Shown: in pieces, positions 10,101 through 17,703 of the stretch
Layout of the letters: each line of letters opens with the position of its first letter
Numbering within the stretch: position 1 is the first letter of the stretch
Origin: Loktanella sp. 3ANDIMAR09
GTDB taxonomy: Bacteria; Pseudomonadota; Alphaproteobacteria; Rhodobacterales; Rhodobacteraceae
Length of the DNA stretch: 64,000 bases
Direction of reading: 5' to 3'
Assembly: GCF_001420005.1 (NCBI RefSeq)
Contig: NZ_LJAK01000008.1
Coordinates: 1 to 64,000 of the forward strand
Translations under genes and position numbers: made by a program
The notes under the pieces: model-generated
Databases searched by the model: none
Told to the model about the DNA's origin: nothing
Seen by the model: only the letters and a program-made list of their open reading frames with translations

Positions 10101-11104
10101 ATCTTGTCGGTGACATAGGCCTTGCCGTCAGCGTGGCTGGCCGCTGCGCGCAAATAGCTTTTGCGAAAGATCGCAAGCGCGCGCGGCGTGATGGCCTTGC
10201 GGCCTGTCGAAAGCGCGTTGCCGTGGTTTGCGACATAGGGAAGTTCGCCGCCACCGCTGATCTGCGAATGGCTGGCCAGTATCTGTTCGAACAACGTGGT
10301 GCCTGACCGTGGCATGCCCACGATGAACACAGGGACCGGCATTGAACCGATCGGAACAGGGTCGAATTCGGTATCCATGATCGCGTCTGCCGTGCGGCGC
10401 AGGCTGTCGAAATGTCGGATGTCGTCCTCGAACCTGTAACCGATCAATTTCCGCCGGGTGGCGTTCCCGCTCTTGAGCTGCGACACGGTTTCCGCCGCCA
10501 TGTCTGCATTTTCATAGGCGCCCGCGAGGCAGAAATGTATTTTGGTCCGATTTTCGAGGCTGATATCGCTGCGTGTCACGGCTTGTTGCAGGTATTTGAT
10601 CTGAGGATCGTCCAGCGTCAGCTTCTTGACCTGACCAAGCGCTGTATAGCTGGGCAGGTAGTCGGGTTTGAGCCGGATCGCCGTTTCAAAATGGGTCGCC
10701 GCAGGGATCATCTGATCCGTTTCGCGGTAGCAGATTCCGAGGTTGTAGTGAGCATAGGCATTGTCAGGCCGGATGGCGGTGCTTTTTTCGAGATGAGTCA
10801 AAGCATCCTCGTAACGCCCGGCCTGCATCAGCGATGTGGCCATGTTATAGTGGGCGTCCGGGTCGTTGGGCTTGATCGCAATCCATTTCGCAAATGCCTC
10901 GAGGGCGCGGTCGGTCTGTTTCAACTCGTGGCAGGCAGAGCCCAGAATGTTCCAGACCAGCGTCGATCCGGGCAGTTGTTTGACCAGACTTTCGGCACCA
11001 TCGCGTGCCGCATCAAATCGTCCCGCACGAAACAGCCCGAGAATGTTATCGATCTCGGCTTGGTTGGATTTGCTGATCGCTCTGGTCTGCTTGCGAATGG
11101 TCAT
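7139..11104 (-). CDS. TPR-sulfotransferase with two glycosyltransferase-like modules
   Basis: This 1321-residue protein carries N-terminal tetratricopeptide repeats (about 15-200). A sulfotransferase domain follows with the PAPS 5'-phosphosulfate loop (VGMPRSGTTLFEQ, near residue 257) and the 3'-phosphate motif (ATRDPRAVAWS). After it come two tandem units, each of TPRs plus a module of about 200 residues with conserved IYPGW, CRFY, DDTVP, MW and QHDSVFGF. The second module has the DxD-type RDADS (near residue 1134). The first has RDAAA at the equivalent place (near 717). ATG 11104 (MTIRKQ) with AAGG upstream was chosen over a TTG at 11194. The cellular target is unknown. Convergence with the exporter operon makes modification of a surface product possible, but this is inference. 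Confidence 0.82.
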   Translation of the reverse strand: MTIRKQTRAISKSNQAEIDNILGLFRAGRFDAARDGAESLVKQLPGSTLVWNILGSACHELKQTDRALEAFAKWIAIKPNDPDAHYNMATSLMQAGRYEDALTHLEKSTAIRPDNAYAHYNLGICYRETDQMIPAATHFETAIRLKPDYLPSYTALGQVKKLTLDDPQIKYLQQAVTRSDISLENRTKIHFCLAGAYENADMAAETVSQLKSGNATRRKLIGYRFEDDIRHFDSLRRTADAIMDTEFDPVPIGSMPVPVFIVGMPRSGTTLFEQILASHSQISGGGELPYVANHGNALSTGRKAITPRALAIFRKSYLRAAASHADGKAYVTDKMPSNFRYLPLIAKALPEAVIFHATRDPRAVAWSNFKHNFGFDGLGYSYDLDDILNYHALYRDLMAEWHHRLGGRIHTVNYERLTTDQLQMSEQAIAHIGVPWEDACMRPHETKRRIATASKMQVRKEVYQGSSEKWRKFAPFLDGALDTMPGDWGRDAPTAAPAPRRVSRPSIPDAAPVTTDFASAFADGRYQAAFDIASRQIATGDRTAATYTNAAQALMRLGRIKEARKMAAHALASESENLAALDLMADASGKLGITAHVALYGKMALTVRGADATRTPSVNLPMQTRSPQACSNIIAFSIHGDQARDCEPAVMNAQIAARIYPGWICRFYSDDTVPQNVVNRLRAAGAEVVQVDEAVARWPGSMWHLAAADDPAADRVIFRDAAALLTTREADAVRDWINGDASFHVMRDHATHTDLLPTGLWGLRRGALPRITDLVGHCEQQAKLSHQHFLQHHIWPYAQANLTQHDSVFGFGDARPFPDGVDAATAQVGRAVELSHLSLKTDLPDDTPVVWHITETTADGPVTICRYPAVVKHGTVMDLVPKTYLAQLATGHLAAQVSPITQQAVPQPGPKAKPKAKSAQVTARALDQAKASFMQHYRAGRYAQALAVSNGLIAKGVRNANIYADAAVAALYLERWQDALDHAEQAVALGLDTFGIYDTIAHAHGALRQWDAARAAGHKALTLRDAAVPATAPIKLPLAVPAAQAQTDVIAFSLFGGQSKYCETAVLNCIDQPRIYPGWVCRFYIDDTVPDHVTTRIADAGGEVIHVDDTLLRWPGPMWRFAAYDAPDVRRVIFRDADSVISEREAGAVREWIEGGQAFHAMRDAGTHTELLLAGLWGVRKGALPAMRALVADFLKTPVNSAHYADQEFLRTYVWPYGRQDIMQHDSVFGFMDPRPFPEGPHRDDFHTGYAEGSPVVRISTPQPDGAMVHWQLVDHRSGTPRMICRYPARVENGHVTANIPARHAVLLNSNAVTIFVEKPR

Positions 11105-11425
11105 GCGTCGGCCTTGTTGGGGTGGCATGGCGACCATAGCAGCCGCACCTTTGAATGCACGCGATCGGGTGAAAATTTTGCCGCGCTGTGTCAACGCGGC
11201 CCGTACTGCCGTTCCGCCGGGCCATGTGTAGCGTCAGAACCATTCAGACGCTTGCCTGACGCGGGGCCAGACAGCACAAACGGGATGATCCGACAGTCCG
11301 ACTGGTGCACTTGTTTTCGACAGATGCAGCCGCGTTATTTGTGTATCCATGCGGAACGTCGGAATCGTGGTCACGCTGGTGACACATGGGCCGCTTAGGT
11401 CGGGGGCACTGGCAAAGGAGGCCTT

Positions 11426-12640
11426 GTGCGTAGAAATGTCGAGGCAGATCAGGCTGAGGCGGCGCACCTGCGGGGACATCCCAAAGAGGTCTTTGCCACT
11501 TTTCTAAAGCTGGGCCTGATGTCCTTTGGCGGACCGGTCGCGCATCTTGGCTATTTTCGCGATGAACTGGTAATCCGGCGCAGGTGGCTGTCTGACAGTG
11601 CCTATGCCGAACTGGTCGCTTTGTGTCAGTTTTTGCCCGGTCCGGCCTCGTCGCAGGTGGGATTCGCAATCGGTTTGCTGCGCGCGGGATGGCTGGGGGC
11701 GCTGGCTGCCTTTGCCGCGTTTACCCTGCCGTCGGCGGTGGTCCTGTTCGCCTTTGCCATGACCGCAACGCGGATTTCGGGACCCGTAGGAACAGGGGTC
11801 CTGCACGGGCTGAAGATCGTCGCGGTGGCGATCGTGGCACAGGCGGTCTGGGGGATGGCGCGAAACCTCTGCCCCGACCGCGAACGCGCGGGGATTGCGG
11901 TTTTGGCGGTGGTGATGCTGGCCATTTTGCCCGGCACATTGGGGATGATGGGGGCGATCACCGTGGGAGCGCTGGTTGGCCTTGCGCTGGGGCGGGGCAT
12001 CGGCGCGCCCCGTGGCGGTGATGTCATCGTGCCGGTGTCGCGCCGCGTCGCAGGATTTGCCCTGTTCATCTTCGTGGCGCTGCTGGTTTGCCTGCCACTG
12101 GTTGCGGGGCAAGGGCAGGGGCTGGCGATCCTGGACAGTTTCTTCCGCGCGGGGGCGTTGGTCTTTGGCGGCGGGCATGTGGTGCTGCCGCTGTTGGAAA
12201 CAGAGGTGGTGCAATCGGGTTGGATGACGCCGGACGCATTTCTTGCGGGCTATGGCGCGGCGCAGGCGGTGCCGGGGCCGCTGTTTACGATCGCAGCCTA
12301 TCTGGGAGGGGGAGCATATGGGTTGGCAGGGGCAGTCATCGCGACCTTTGCAATATTCCTGCCGGGATTTTTGGTTTTGATCGGTGTTCTGCCGTTCTGG
12401 GACCGGTTCCGGTCTATGGCCCGGGCGCAGTCGCTGATGCAGGGCGCGAATGCTGCTGTCGTCGGTATTCTGGGGGCCGCGCTATATGCGCCGGTTTTCA
12501 CCAACGCGATCAGCGACATGTCGGACTTTGCGCTGGCGCTCGTTTGTTTTGTGTTGCTGACAGCCTGGAAAGTGCCGCCCTGGGGTGTCGTGATTGTCGC
12601 GGCACTTGGCGGTGCCGGTCTGATGCTGATGCGCGGCTAG
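11426..12640 (+). CDS. chrA: Chromate transporter, long-chain CHR family
   Basis: The 404-residue inner-membrane protein belongs to the CHR family, which exports chromate and confers tolerance. Two homologous CHR halves are visible. The first contains LGLMSFGGPVAHLGYF and LCQFLPGPASSQVGF. The second contains GALVFGGGHVVLPLL and GYGAAQAVPGPLFT. About ten hydrophobic segments span the protein. GTG 11426 is supported by AAAGGAGG 5 nt upstream. It appears to be a single-gene unit, with no chrB regulator in view. Whether chromate or a related oxyanion is the natural substrate cannot be read from sequence. Confidence 0.93.
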   Translation: MRRNVEADQAEAAHLRGHPKEVFATFLKLGLMSFGGPVAHLGYFRDELVIRRRWLSDSAYAELVALCQFLPGPASSQVGFAIGLLRAGWLGALAAFAAFTLPSAVVLFAFAMTATRISGPVGTGVLHGLKIVAVAIVAQAVWGMARNLCPDRERAGIAVLAVVMLAILPGTLGMMGAITVGALVGLALGRGIGAPRGGDVIVPVSRRVAGFALFIFVALLVCLPLVAGQGQGLAILDSFFRAGALVFGGGHVVLPLLETEVVQSGWMTPDAFLAGYGAAQAVPGPLFTIAAYLGGGAYGLAGAVIATFAIFLPGFLVLIGVLPFWDRFRSMARAQSLMQGANAAVVGILGAALYAPVFTNAISDMSDFALALVCFVLLTAWKVPPWGVVIVAALGGAGLMLMRG

Positions 12641-12841
12641 CGTCAGGTTCGTGTGATCCATCTGTTTAAACGGGGCATACCTGGGCGCGTGCAGGTCTCG
12701 CCCTGCACCAATTGCAGACAGCCTGTCGCATCTGTGATCCGCCAAACCGGTTCGGCTGACTTGTGCTGGCCCTGAAGGCATCCGATAGTCCCCGAATACC
12801 CGCAGAGCGACCCCGGGCGCGCGACAGGACGAGGACAGGAA

Positions 12842-13408
12842 TTGAGTAAGACGTTAAAGATCGTCGTTTCGGGCTGCATCGCCATGGTCGCGCTACTGGC
12901 CGTCGTGTTCGTCGCGCGACCCGGCGGCGCAAGCGGGCAAGCCTATGCGGCACCGGGGACCGGCGCTGTAACAGCGGATGAATTCCGCCAGGTTTCATTT
13001 CAGATTGTCCCTGAAATCCTCGCGGTCGTTTACCGCGCCTTTGCGGAAACGGATGAATCGCAGATCTACGACAGCCTGTCAGAGGTCTCGGCGCGTGACG
13101 CGCTTGAAACGCTTTATCTTGAACGGGTGGGTGCGATGGCCGGCGGCGGTCTGGAGGCTGCGGACCAGGAATTGCACGCGATGGAACTGGAAGGTCTGAC
13201 ATCACGTCAGGACGGCGAGGCATTTGACATGAACGTCACATGGCGGGTGGTCGGCACGGTCGGTCACGCCACCCACCTCCATGTGCGTGGCAACACCTAT
13301 TCCGCCAATCTGATGATCGAACCCGTGGATGGCGCCTGGCGCATGACCAGTTTCGAGCTGACCGACGTGGATCGCACCGATGCCGGTGAAATGGTGGCTG
13401 CGGAATGA
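12842..13408 (+). CDS. Membrane-anchored periplasmic protein with HxxHxH motif
   Basis: The 188-residue product has one N-terminal signal/anchor helix (about 7-26), an Ala-rich linker and a periplasmic domain. The most striking feature is a histidine motif near the C-terminus, GHATHLHVR (His142, His145, His147), followed by a beta-like segment with W-R near its end. I do not recognise a named family. The motif and its place as first gene of a metal-uptake-like operon suggest metal handling. The start is TTG 12842 with AGGACAGGAA immediately upstream. ATG of the next gene overlaps its stop (ATGA at 13405-13408), so the two are coupled. Confidence 0.7.
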   Translation: MSKTLKIVVSGCIAMVALLAVVFVARPGGASGQAYAAPGTGAVTADEFRQVSFQIVPEILAVVYRAFAETDESQIYDSLSEVSARDALETLYLERVGAMAGGGLEAADQELHAMELEGLTSRQDGEAFDMNVTWRVVGTVGHATHLHVRGNTYSANLMIEPVDGAWRMTSFELTDVDRTDAGEMVAAE

Positions 13409-14079
13409 TTGCAATCAACGATCTCTCGTTTGCCTATCCGGACAGTGATTTCCGGCTGACCATCCCCAGCCTGGTGCTGGAGCCGGGCGAAAAGGTCGCT
13501 GTGGTCGGCCCCAGCGGGACTGGCAAGACGACGCTGCTGAACCTGATCGCTGGCATTACCGTGCCGCAATCTGGCACGGTGCGGCTGGGCGACGTCACCG
13601 TGTCGAACATGGGGGATGCCGCCCGCCGGAGCCTGCGGGCCGCCCGCATCGGTTTCGTGTTTCAGGATTTTGCGCTGCTGGAATATCTGACCGCACGGGA
13701 AAACATCCTGTTTCCCTACCGTATCGCGGCCGGTGCGAAAATCGATGACGCCGCGCGGACCCGTGCTGTTCAACTGGCGCAGTCATGCGGGCTGGACGGC
13801 AAGCTGGACCGCCGACCCGGCGCATTGAGCCAGGGCGAACAGCAGCGCGTCGCCCTGTGCCGGTCGCTGATCATGAAGCCGGACCTGGTGCTGGCGGACG
13901 AAGCGACGGGCAATCTGGATCCCGCGAATAAGGTTGCCATCCTTGACCTGCTGTTTGCGCGCACCTCCGAACAAGGTGCCACATTGCTGGCTGTGACCCA
14001 TGATCACGAATTGCTGCCGCGGTTCGACCGCGTCATCGATTTTGCGACATTCCGCGATACAGGGGAACATGCCGCATGA
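13405..14079 (+). CDS. LolD/MacB-type ABC transporter ATP-binding protein
   Basis: The 224-residue ATPase has Walker A (GPSGTGKTT), Q-loop (FVFQDFALLEYLT), signature (LSQGEQQRV), Walker B (LVLADEATGNLD) and the switch His (AVTHDHE). The LSxGEQQRV signature and the ADEATGNLD sequence are typical of the LolD/MacB/FtsE branch, whose partners are FtsX-type permeases rather than ordinary importers. It overlaps the genes on both sides by 4 nt (ATGA), placing it firmly in an operon with the His-motif protein before it and the FtsX-type permease after it. Confidence 0.9.
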   Translation: MIAINDLSFAYPDSDFRLTIPSLVLEPGEKVAVVGPSGTGKTTLLNLIAGITVPQSGTVRLGDVTVSNMGDAARRSLRAARIGFVFQDFALLEYLTARENILFPYRIAAGAKIDDAARTRAVQLAQSCGLDGKLDRRPGALSQGEQQRVALCRSLIMKPDLVLADEATGNLDPANKVAILDLLFARTSEQGATLLAVTHDHELLPRFDRVIDFATFRDTGEHAA

Positions 14080-15233
14080 ACGCGTTTTTTCTGGCGATTT
14101 CCTATCTGCGGTTTCATTGGGCACGCTCGCTTGTCTTGATCGTGGTGACCGCGCTGATTCTGTCCGTGCCGATCATCAGTCAGGTGTTGCTGAACGGGTC
14201 GCAGACCGCATTGACCGAGAGGGCAGAGGCGACACCGCTGGTTTTGGGTAGTCGGGGCAGCCAGCTCGATCTGGCGATGAATGCGCTGTATTTTTCCGAC
14301 GACCGCGCAAACCCTGTGACCATGGCGGATGCCGATGCAATCTGGGATTCGGGGCTGGGTCTGCCGATCCCGTTGAACACGGCATTTGAAACCAATGGCG
14401 CGCGGATCATCGGCACCTCGGTCGAATATTTCGAGTTCAGGGGCCTGAATGTCGCGCAAGGCCGCCAGATCGCCCTGCTGGGAGAGGCCGTTTTGGGTGC
14501 ATCCGTGGCCGAACGTCTGGGGCTGGCCCCCGGCGACACGGTCGTGTCGGCCCCGCAGAACCTGTTCGATCTGGATGGTGTCTACCCGCTGGAGCTGAAC
14601 ATCGTGGGTGTTCTCGCACCGACCGGCACCCCCGATGACGAAGCCGTTTTTGTCGATATCAAGACGTCGTGGGTGATCGCCGGGATCGGACACGGCCACG
14701 ACGGCGTGCTGGCCGAGGGAGCGACCTCTGGCGATATCGTCGCCAACGCCGCGATCGTCGAATTCAACCGCATTACCGACGACAATATCGACAGTTTTCA
14801 TTTTCACGGCGATCCTGCGGATTATCCGGTGTCGGCGGTCGTGCTGGTTCCCAATGACGCCCGCGCCGCAACCATGCTGCGGGGGCGCTATCTGGATGCG
14901 GAAAATCCCGTTCAGATCATCGTCCCGCGTGACGTGATCGGCGAACTGGTCGGGCGCATTTTTCGGATCAAATCGCTGCTGGATGCGGTGACACTGATTG
15001 TCGGCGGCGCGGCCTTGGCGGCCGTGGGTCTGGCGATTTTCCTCAGCTACCGATTGCGCGCGCGCGAAATGCAGACCGCGTTCAAGATCGGTGCCCGCAA
15101 AAGCATGATCCTGCAATTTATCGGGGCCGAGACCATTCTAATTCTATGTATTGCGGGCGTCATCGCCATCGCACTGACGTTCGCCGTTCAGACAAACGGC
15201 AGCACCATCGTCGCCTGGTTGTTGGCGACCTGA
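14076..15233 (+). CDS. FtsX/MacB-like ABC transporter permease
   Basis: The 385-residue permease has the FtsX layout: one N-terminal membrane helix (about 15-35), a large periplasmic domain of about 240 residues, then two or three C-terminal helices starting near residue 305 (LIVGGAALAAVGLAIFLS and ILQFIGAETILIL). Such permeases usually act by mechanotransmission, as in MacB or Lol, not by classic substrate import. Here the permease is followed by metal-binding-like exported proteins, a combination reminiscent of the zinc-regulated Zrg transporter described in Vibrio cholerae. The substrate is not evident from sequence. It is translationally coupled to the ATPase gene. Confidence 0.88.
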   Translation: MNAFFLAISYLRFHWARSLVLIVVTALILSVPIISQVLLNGSQTALTERAEATPLVLGSRGSQLDLAMNALYFSDDRANPVTMADADAIWDSGLGLPIPLNTAFETNGARIIGTSVEYFEFRGLNVAQGRQIALLGEAVLGASVAERLGLAPGDTVVSAPQNLFDLDGVYPLELNIVGVLAPTGTPDDEAVFVDIKTSWVIAGIGHGHDGVLAEGATSGDIVANAAIVEFNRITDDNIDSFHFHGDPADYPVSAVVLVPNDARAATMLRGRYLDAENPVQIIVPRDVIGELVGRIFRIKSLLDAVTLIVGGAALAAVGLAIFLSYRLRAREMQTAFKIGARKSMILQFIGAETILILCIAGVIAIALTFAVQTNGSTIVAWLLAT

Positions 15234-15263
15234 AACCGAACAAGAAAACGGGAGTTTTGAGTA

Positions 15264-16031
15264 ATGAAAAAGACATTCGCAGCGACAGTGGCGCTGACCG
15301 CACTCAGCGGGACGACGGCACTGGCGCACTACGGGATGATTATCCCGAACGATCCGATGATCAGCCAAGAGGACGGCCGGTCCGTGCAGCTGGAAATGTC
15401 GTTTTCGCACCCGTTCGAATTGTTGGGCATGGAACTGGTCGAACCCGTCTCCTTTACGGTGACCCATGCCGGTGAAACGACCGATCTGCTGGGTGATCTG
15501 ACGGCAGCACAGATCATGGGTCAGCCCGGCTATACCCTTGATTATCCGCTGGAACGCCCCGGCACCTATGTCTTTGCGATGGAACCGCAGCCCTATTGGG
15601 AACCGGCCGAGGACAGCTATATCGTCCATTACACGAAAACCTACGTCAGTGCCTTCGATGATGACGAAGGCTGGGACACCGAACTGGGTCTGCGCACCGA
15701 AATCGTGCCACTCAGCAAACCCTTTGGCCTGTGGGAAGGCAACGTGTTCCAGGGCACCGTCATGCTGGAAGGTGAGCCCGTCCCTTATGCCGAGGTTGAG
15801 GTCGAATACTACAACGAAGACGGTGAGGCATCCGTCCCCAGCGAGTTGATGATCACGCAAACGGTCAAGGCCGACGCCAACGGTGTATTCACCTATGCGG
15901 CGCCGACGGACGGTTGGTGGGGCTTTGCCGCGCTGAACACCGCACCGGAAACCATGGCCTTTGAGGGCGAAGAGAAAGCCGTCGAACTGGGTGCCGTAAT
16001 CTGGGTCGAATTCGAAGAATGGGACGACTGA
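15264..16031 (+). CDS. DUF4198/NikK-like exported metal-uptake protein
   Basis: The 255-residue protein is secreted to the periplasm by a Sec signal peptide ending ALA (residues 19-21), so the mature protein would start with His22. It belongs to the DUF4198 group, related to NikK-type components found beside nickel/cobalt transporters. Recognisable segments are [18 protein letters not shown] and the following beta-sandwich with [16 protein letters not shown] upstream of ATG 15264 is a weak ribosome site. Its stop overlaps the next ATG (TGATG), so the two exported proteins are made together. The metal (Zn, Ni or Co) cannot be decided from sequence. Confidence 0.8.
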   Translation: MKKTFAATVALTALSGTTALAHYGMIIPNDPMISQEDGRSVQLEMSFSHPFELLGMELVEPVSFTVTHAGETTDLLGDLTAAQIMGQPGYTLDYPLERPGTYVFAMEPQPYWEPAEDSYIVHYTKTYVSAFDDDEGWDTELGLRTEIVPLSKPFGLWEGNVFQGTVMLEGEPVPYAEVEVEYYNEDGEASVPSELMITQTVKADANGVFTYAAPTDGWWGFAALNTAPETMAFEGEEKAVELGAVIWVEFEEWDD

Positions 16032-16366
16032 TGCGCCGTTTGTTCGCAGCACTGGCGGTGGTTGCTTTTGCAACCGCCGCACAGGCCCATAACCTGAACG
16101 TATTCGCATTCGTCGAGGACGGAACGGTCGTTGTCGAAACCAAGTTTTCGACCGGCAAGATCCCGGTATCCGGCGAGGTGCGCGTTCTGAACGCCGCATC
16201 AGAGGTAGTTCTGACATTGCCGTTGCAAGAAGACGGGACGGTCCGGTTTCCGTTGGATCCTGATGCCGCGTCGGGTGGACTGACCATCGAAGTCATGACC
16301 GGCGAAGGTCACGACGATTACTGGATACTGACGCCAGAAGACATCGCAAACGGATCCGAAAGCTGA
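16031..16366 (+). CDS. Small exported NikL-like protein
   Basis: The 111-residue product has a signal peptide ending AQA (residues 17-19), giving a mature N-terminal His20 and then NLNVFAFVE. This start, the VVVETKFSTGKIPVSGEV strand pattern and the short beta-sandwich resemble the N-terminal domain of NikL-type components of nickel transport systems. It is coupled to the DUF4198 gene by a TGATG overlap and followed after 4 nt by the ZnuA-like gene. The family match is from memory of the motif, so the label NikL-like is moderate in certainty. Signal peptide and operon position are clear. Confidence 0.72.
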   Translation: MRRLFAALAVVAFATAAQAHNLNVFAFVEDGTVVVETKFSTGKIPVSGEVRVLNAASEVVLTLPLQEDGTVRFPLDPDAASGGLTIEVMTGEGHDDYWILTPEDIANGSES

Positions 16367-16370
16367 CCCT

Positions 16371-17264
16371 ATGAACCTGACCCGTCGTGCCGCGCTGGCC
16401 TTGATCATATCGACCGCAGCCCTGCCTGTCGCAGCGCAGGATCGTCCGGTCGTCGCAACCGACAACTATCCGCTGGCCTATTTTGCGGAACGCCTTGGCG
16501 GGGAGGGCGTGGACGTGCTGTTCACGGTGCCCGGCGATGTTGATCCGTCGTTCTGGCGGCCGGGAATCGCGGATATCACCGCTATTCAGGCGGCGGATGT
16601 CATCGCGCTGAACGGGGCGGGTTTTTCCACCTGGCCGACCAAGGCCTCGCTGCCGCGATCACGCACCTTCGATACCACGGCCGGTCTGTCTGATCGTCTG
16701 ATCCAGACCGATACGGTGACGCATTCGCACGGGGACGATGGCGAACATTCGCACGAGGCGACGGCAAACTATGTCTGGCTCGATTTCGAACTGGCGCAAC
16801 AGCAGGCGGCGGCTATTGCCGAGGCGATGACGCGACAGATGCCGGACCTGGCCGAGACGATCACGTCCAGCCGTGACGGCCTGATGGGGGACCTGGCGGC
16901 GCTTGATGCACAAGGACGTGCAATCGGCGACATGGCGGATCTGCCGCCCGTCGTCACGTCACATCCCCGCTATCAATATCTTGGCGCGGCCTATGGGCTG
17001 GATATCTCGGCGCTGGAATGGGATGCGAACATGGACCCGACCCCGGATCAATGGGCAGCACTCGAGGCGCTCGTGGCGCAGACGGGCGCAAAGGTGTTCG
17101 TCTGGGAAGCAGAACCAAGCCCTGGCGCGCGTGCGCGCATGGCAGAGATCGGTCTGACGGATGTCGTATTCCCACCACTGGCCAATCGACCCGCCGCTGG
17201 CGATTTCGTGTCCGTCATGCAGGCGTCGCTGACGACACTGTCCGAGGCGTTTGACGCGCTTTGA
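16371..17264 (+). CDS. ZnuA-like metal-binding periplasmic protein, altered ligand set
   Basis: The 297-residue product has a signal peptide (cleavage near AAQ/DRP, about residue 23) and the fold order of cluster A-I metal-binding proteins. A His-rich loop (His118, 120, 126, 128) is typical of zinc binders. The loop normally reading DPHxYEP here reads DVDPSFWRP (residues 56-64), and the usual HxWLD segment reads NYVWLD (Tyr134), so two canonical His ligands are absent. The third, in SHPRYQYLG (His198), is kept. No ZnuB or ZnuC gene lies nearby. The only ABC partner in the operon is the FtsX/LolD pair. Confidence 0.82.
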   Translation: MNLTRRAALALIISTAALPVAAQDRPVVATDNYPLAYFAERLGGEGVDVLFTVPGDVDPSFWRPGIADITAIQAADVIALNGAGFSTWPTKASLPRSRTFDTTAGLSDRLIQTDTVTHSHGDDGEHSHEATANYVWLDFELAQQQAAAIAEAMTRQMPDLAETITSSRDGLMGDLAALDAQGRAIGDMADLPPVVTSHPRYQYLGAAYGLDISALEWDANMDPTPDQWAALEALVAQTGAKVFVWEAEPSPGARARMAEIGLTDVVFPPLANRPAAGDFVSVMQASLTTLSEAFDAL

Positions 17265-17703
17265 CCTGACAGGTCGGTCAGCCACGGTCGTTGATTGCGC
17301 CGGCCGTTCGGCGCAGTCCAAAGCCTGCGTTGACATTTGGTGACGACACCAAATTTTGCCGTAGCATCTCTGTGTCAAAGGCTTGTCACGGGGCGACGCG
17401 TGGCGATCACCTGACACTATGCCACAACCTTTGCGGGCGCGCTCAGCGTGAAAAATTGCCGCGCGGCCGCGAAATGGCTGCTGCATTAAAGAGTCGGTAT
17501 CGGTCATTCATGCCGTTTGATTCACCTGCGAATGACTAAGAATTGTCGGAGGAAGTTTAGCTCTGCGTGCGACAGCCGGCGCGCCCTGAACATCAAGATC
17601 GTCGCCATCGCGACTGACCCAAATGGGTCGCATAGGATCACCCTCTTAATCGGCGCTCTTTTTGATGCAAATATGCTACGCAAGTAGTGGACAACGACCC
17701 GTC
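17265..17703. other. Intergenic region between metal operon and TCS operon
   Basis: About 440 bp without a convincing gene lies between two stop codons. It contains a perfect palindrome (see 17335-17354) and otherwise no RNA gene or long hairpin that I can recognise. Base composition is lower in GC than the flanking genes. Confidence 0.5.
17335..17354. promoter_or_regulatory. Perfect 8-bp-arm palindrome overlapping a TTGACA box
   Basis: Arms ATTTGGTG (17335-17342) and CACCAAAT (17347-17354) are separated by 4 nt. A consensus -35 hexamer TTGACA (17330-17335) abuts the left arm. A clear -10 hexamer at the right spacing and a downstream gene on the plus strand are both missing. It could be an operator left from a lost gene, or the promoter of a small RNA. 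Confidence 0.4.

Noticed and set aside
11355-11385. Short inverted repeat (GTCAC and GTGAC) upstream of chrA
   Set aside because: The arms are only 5 bp and there is no other support for an operator.
14004-15116. Open frame of about 370 codons opposite the FtsX permease
   Set aside because: Antisense to a membrane protein with clear helices and overlapping operon start codons; no signal or domain.
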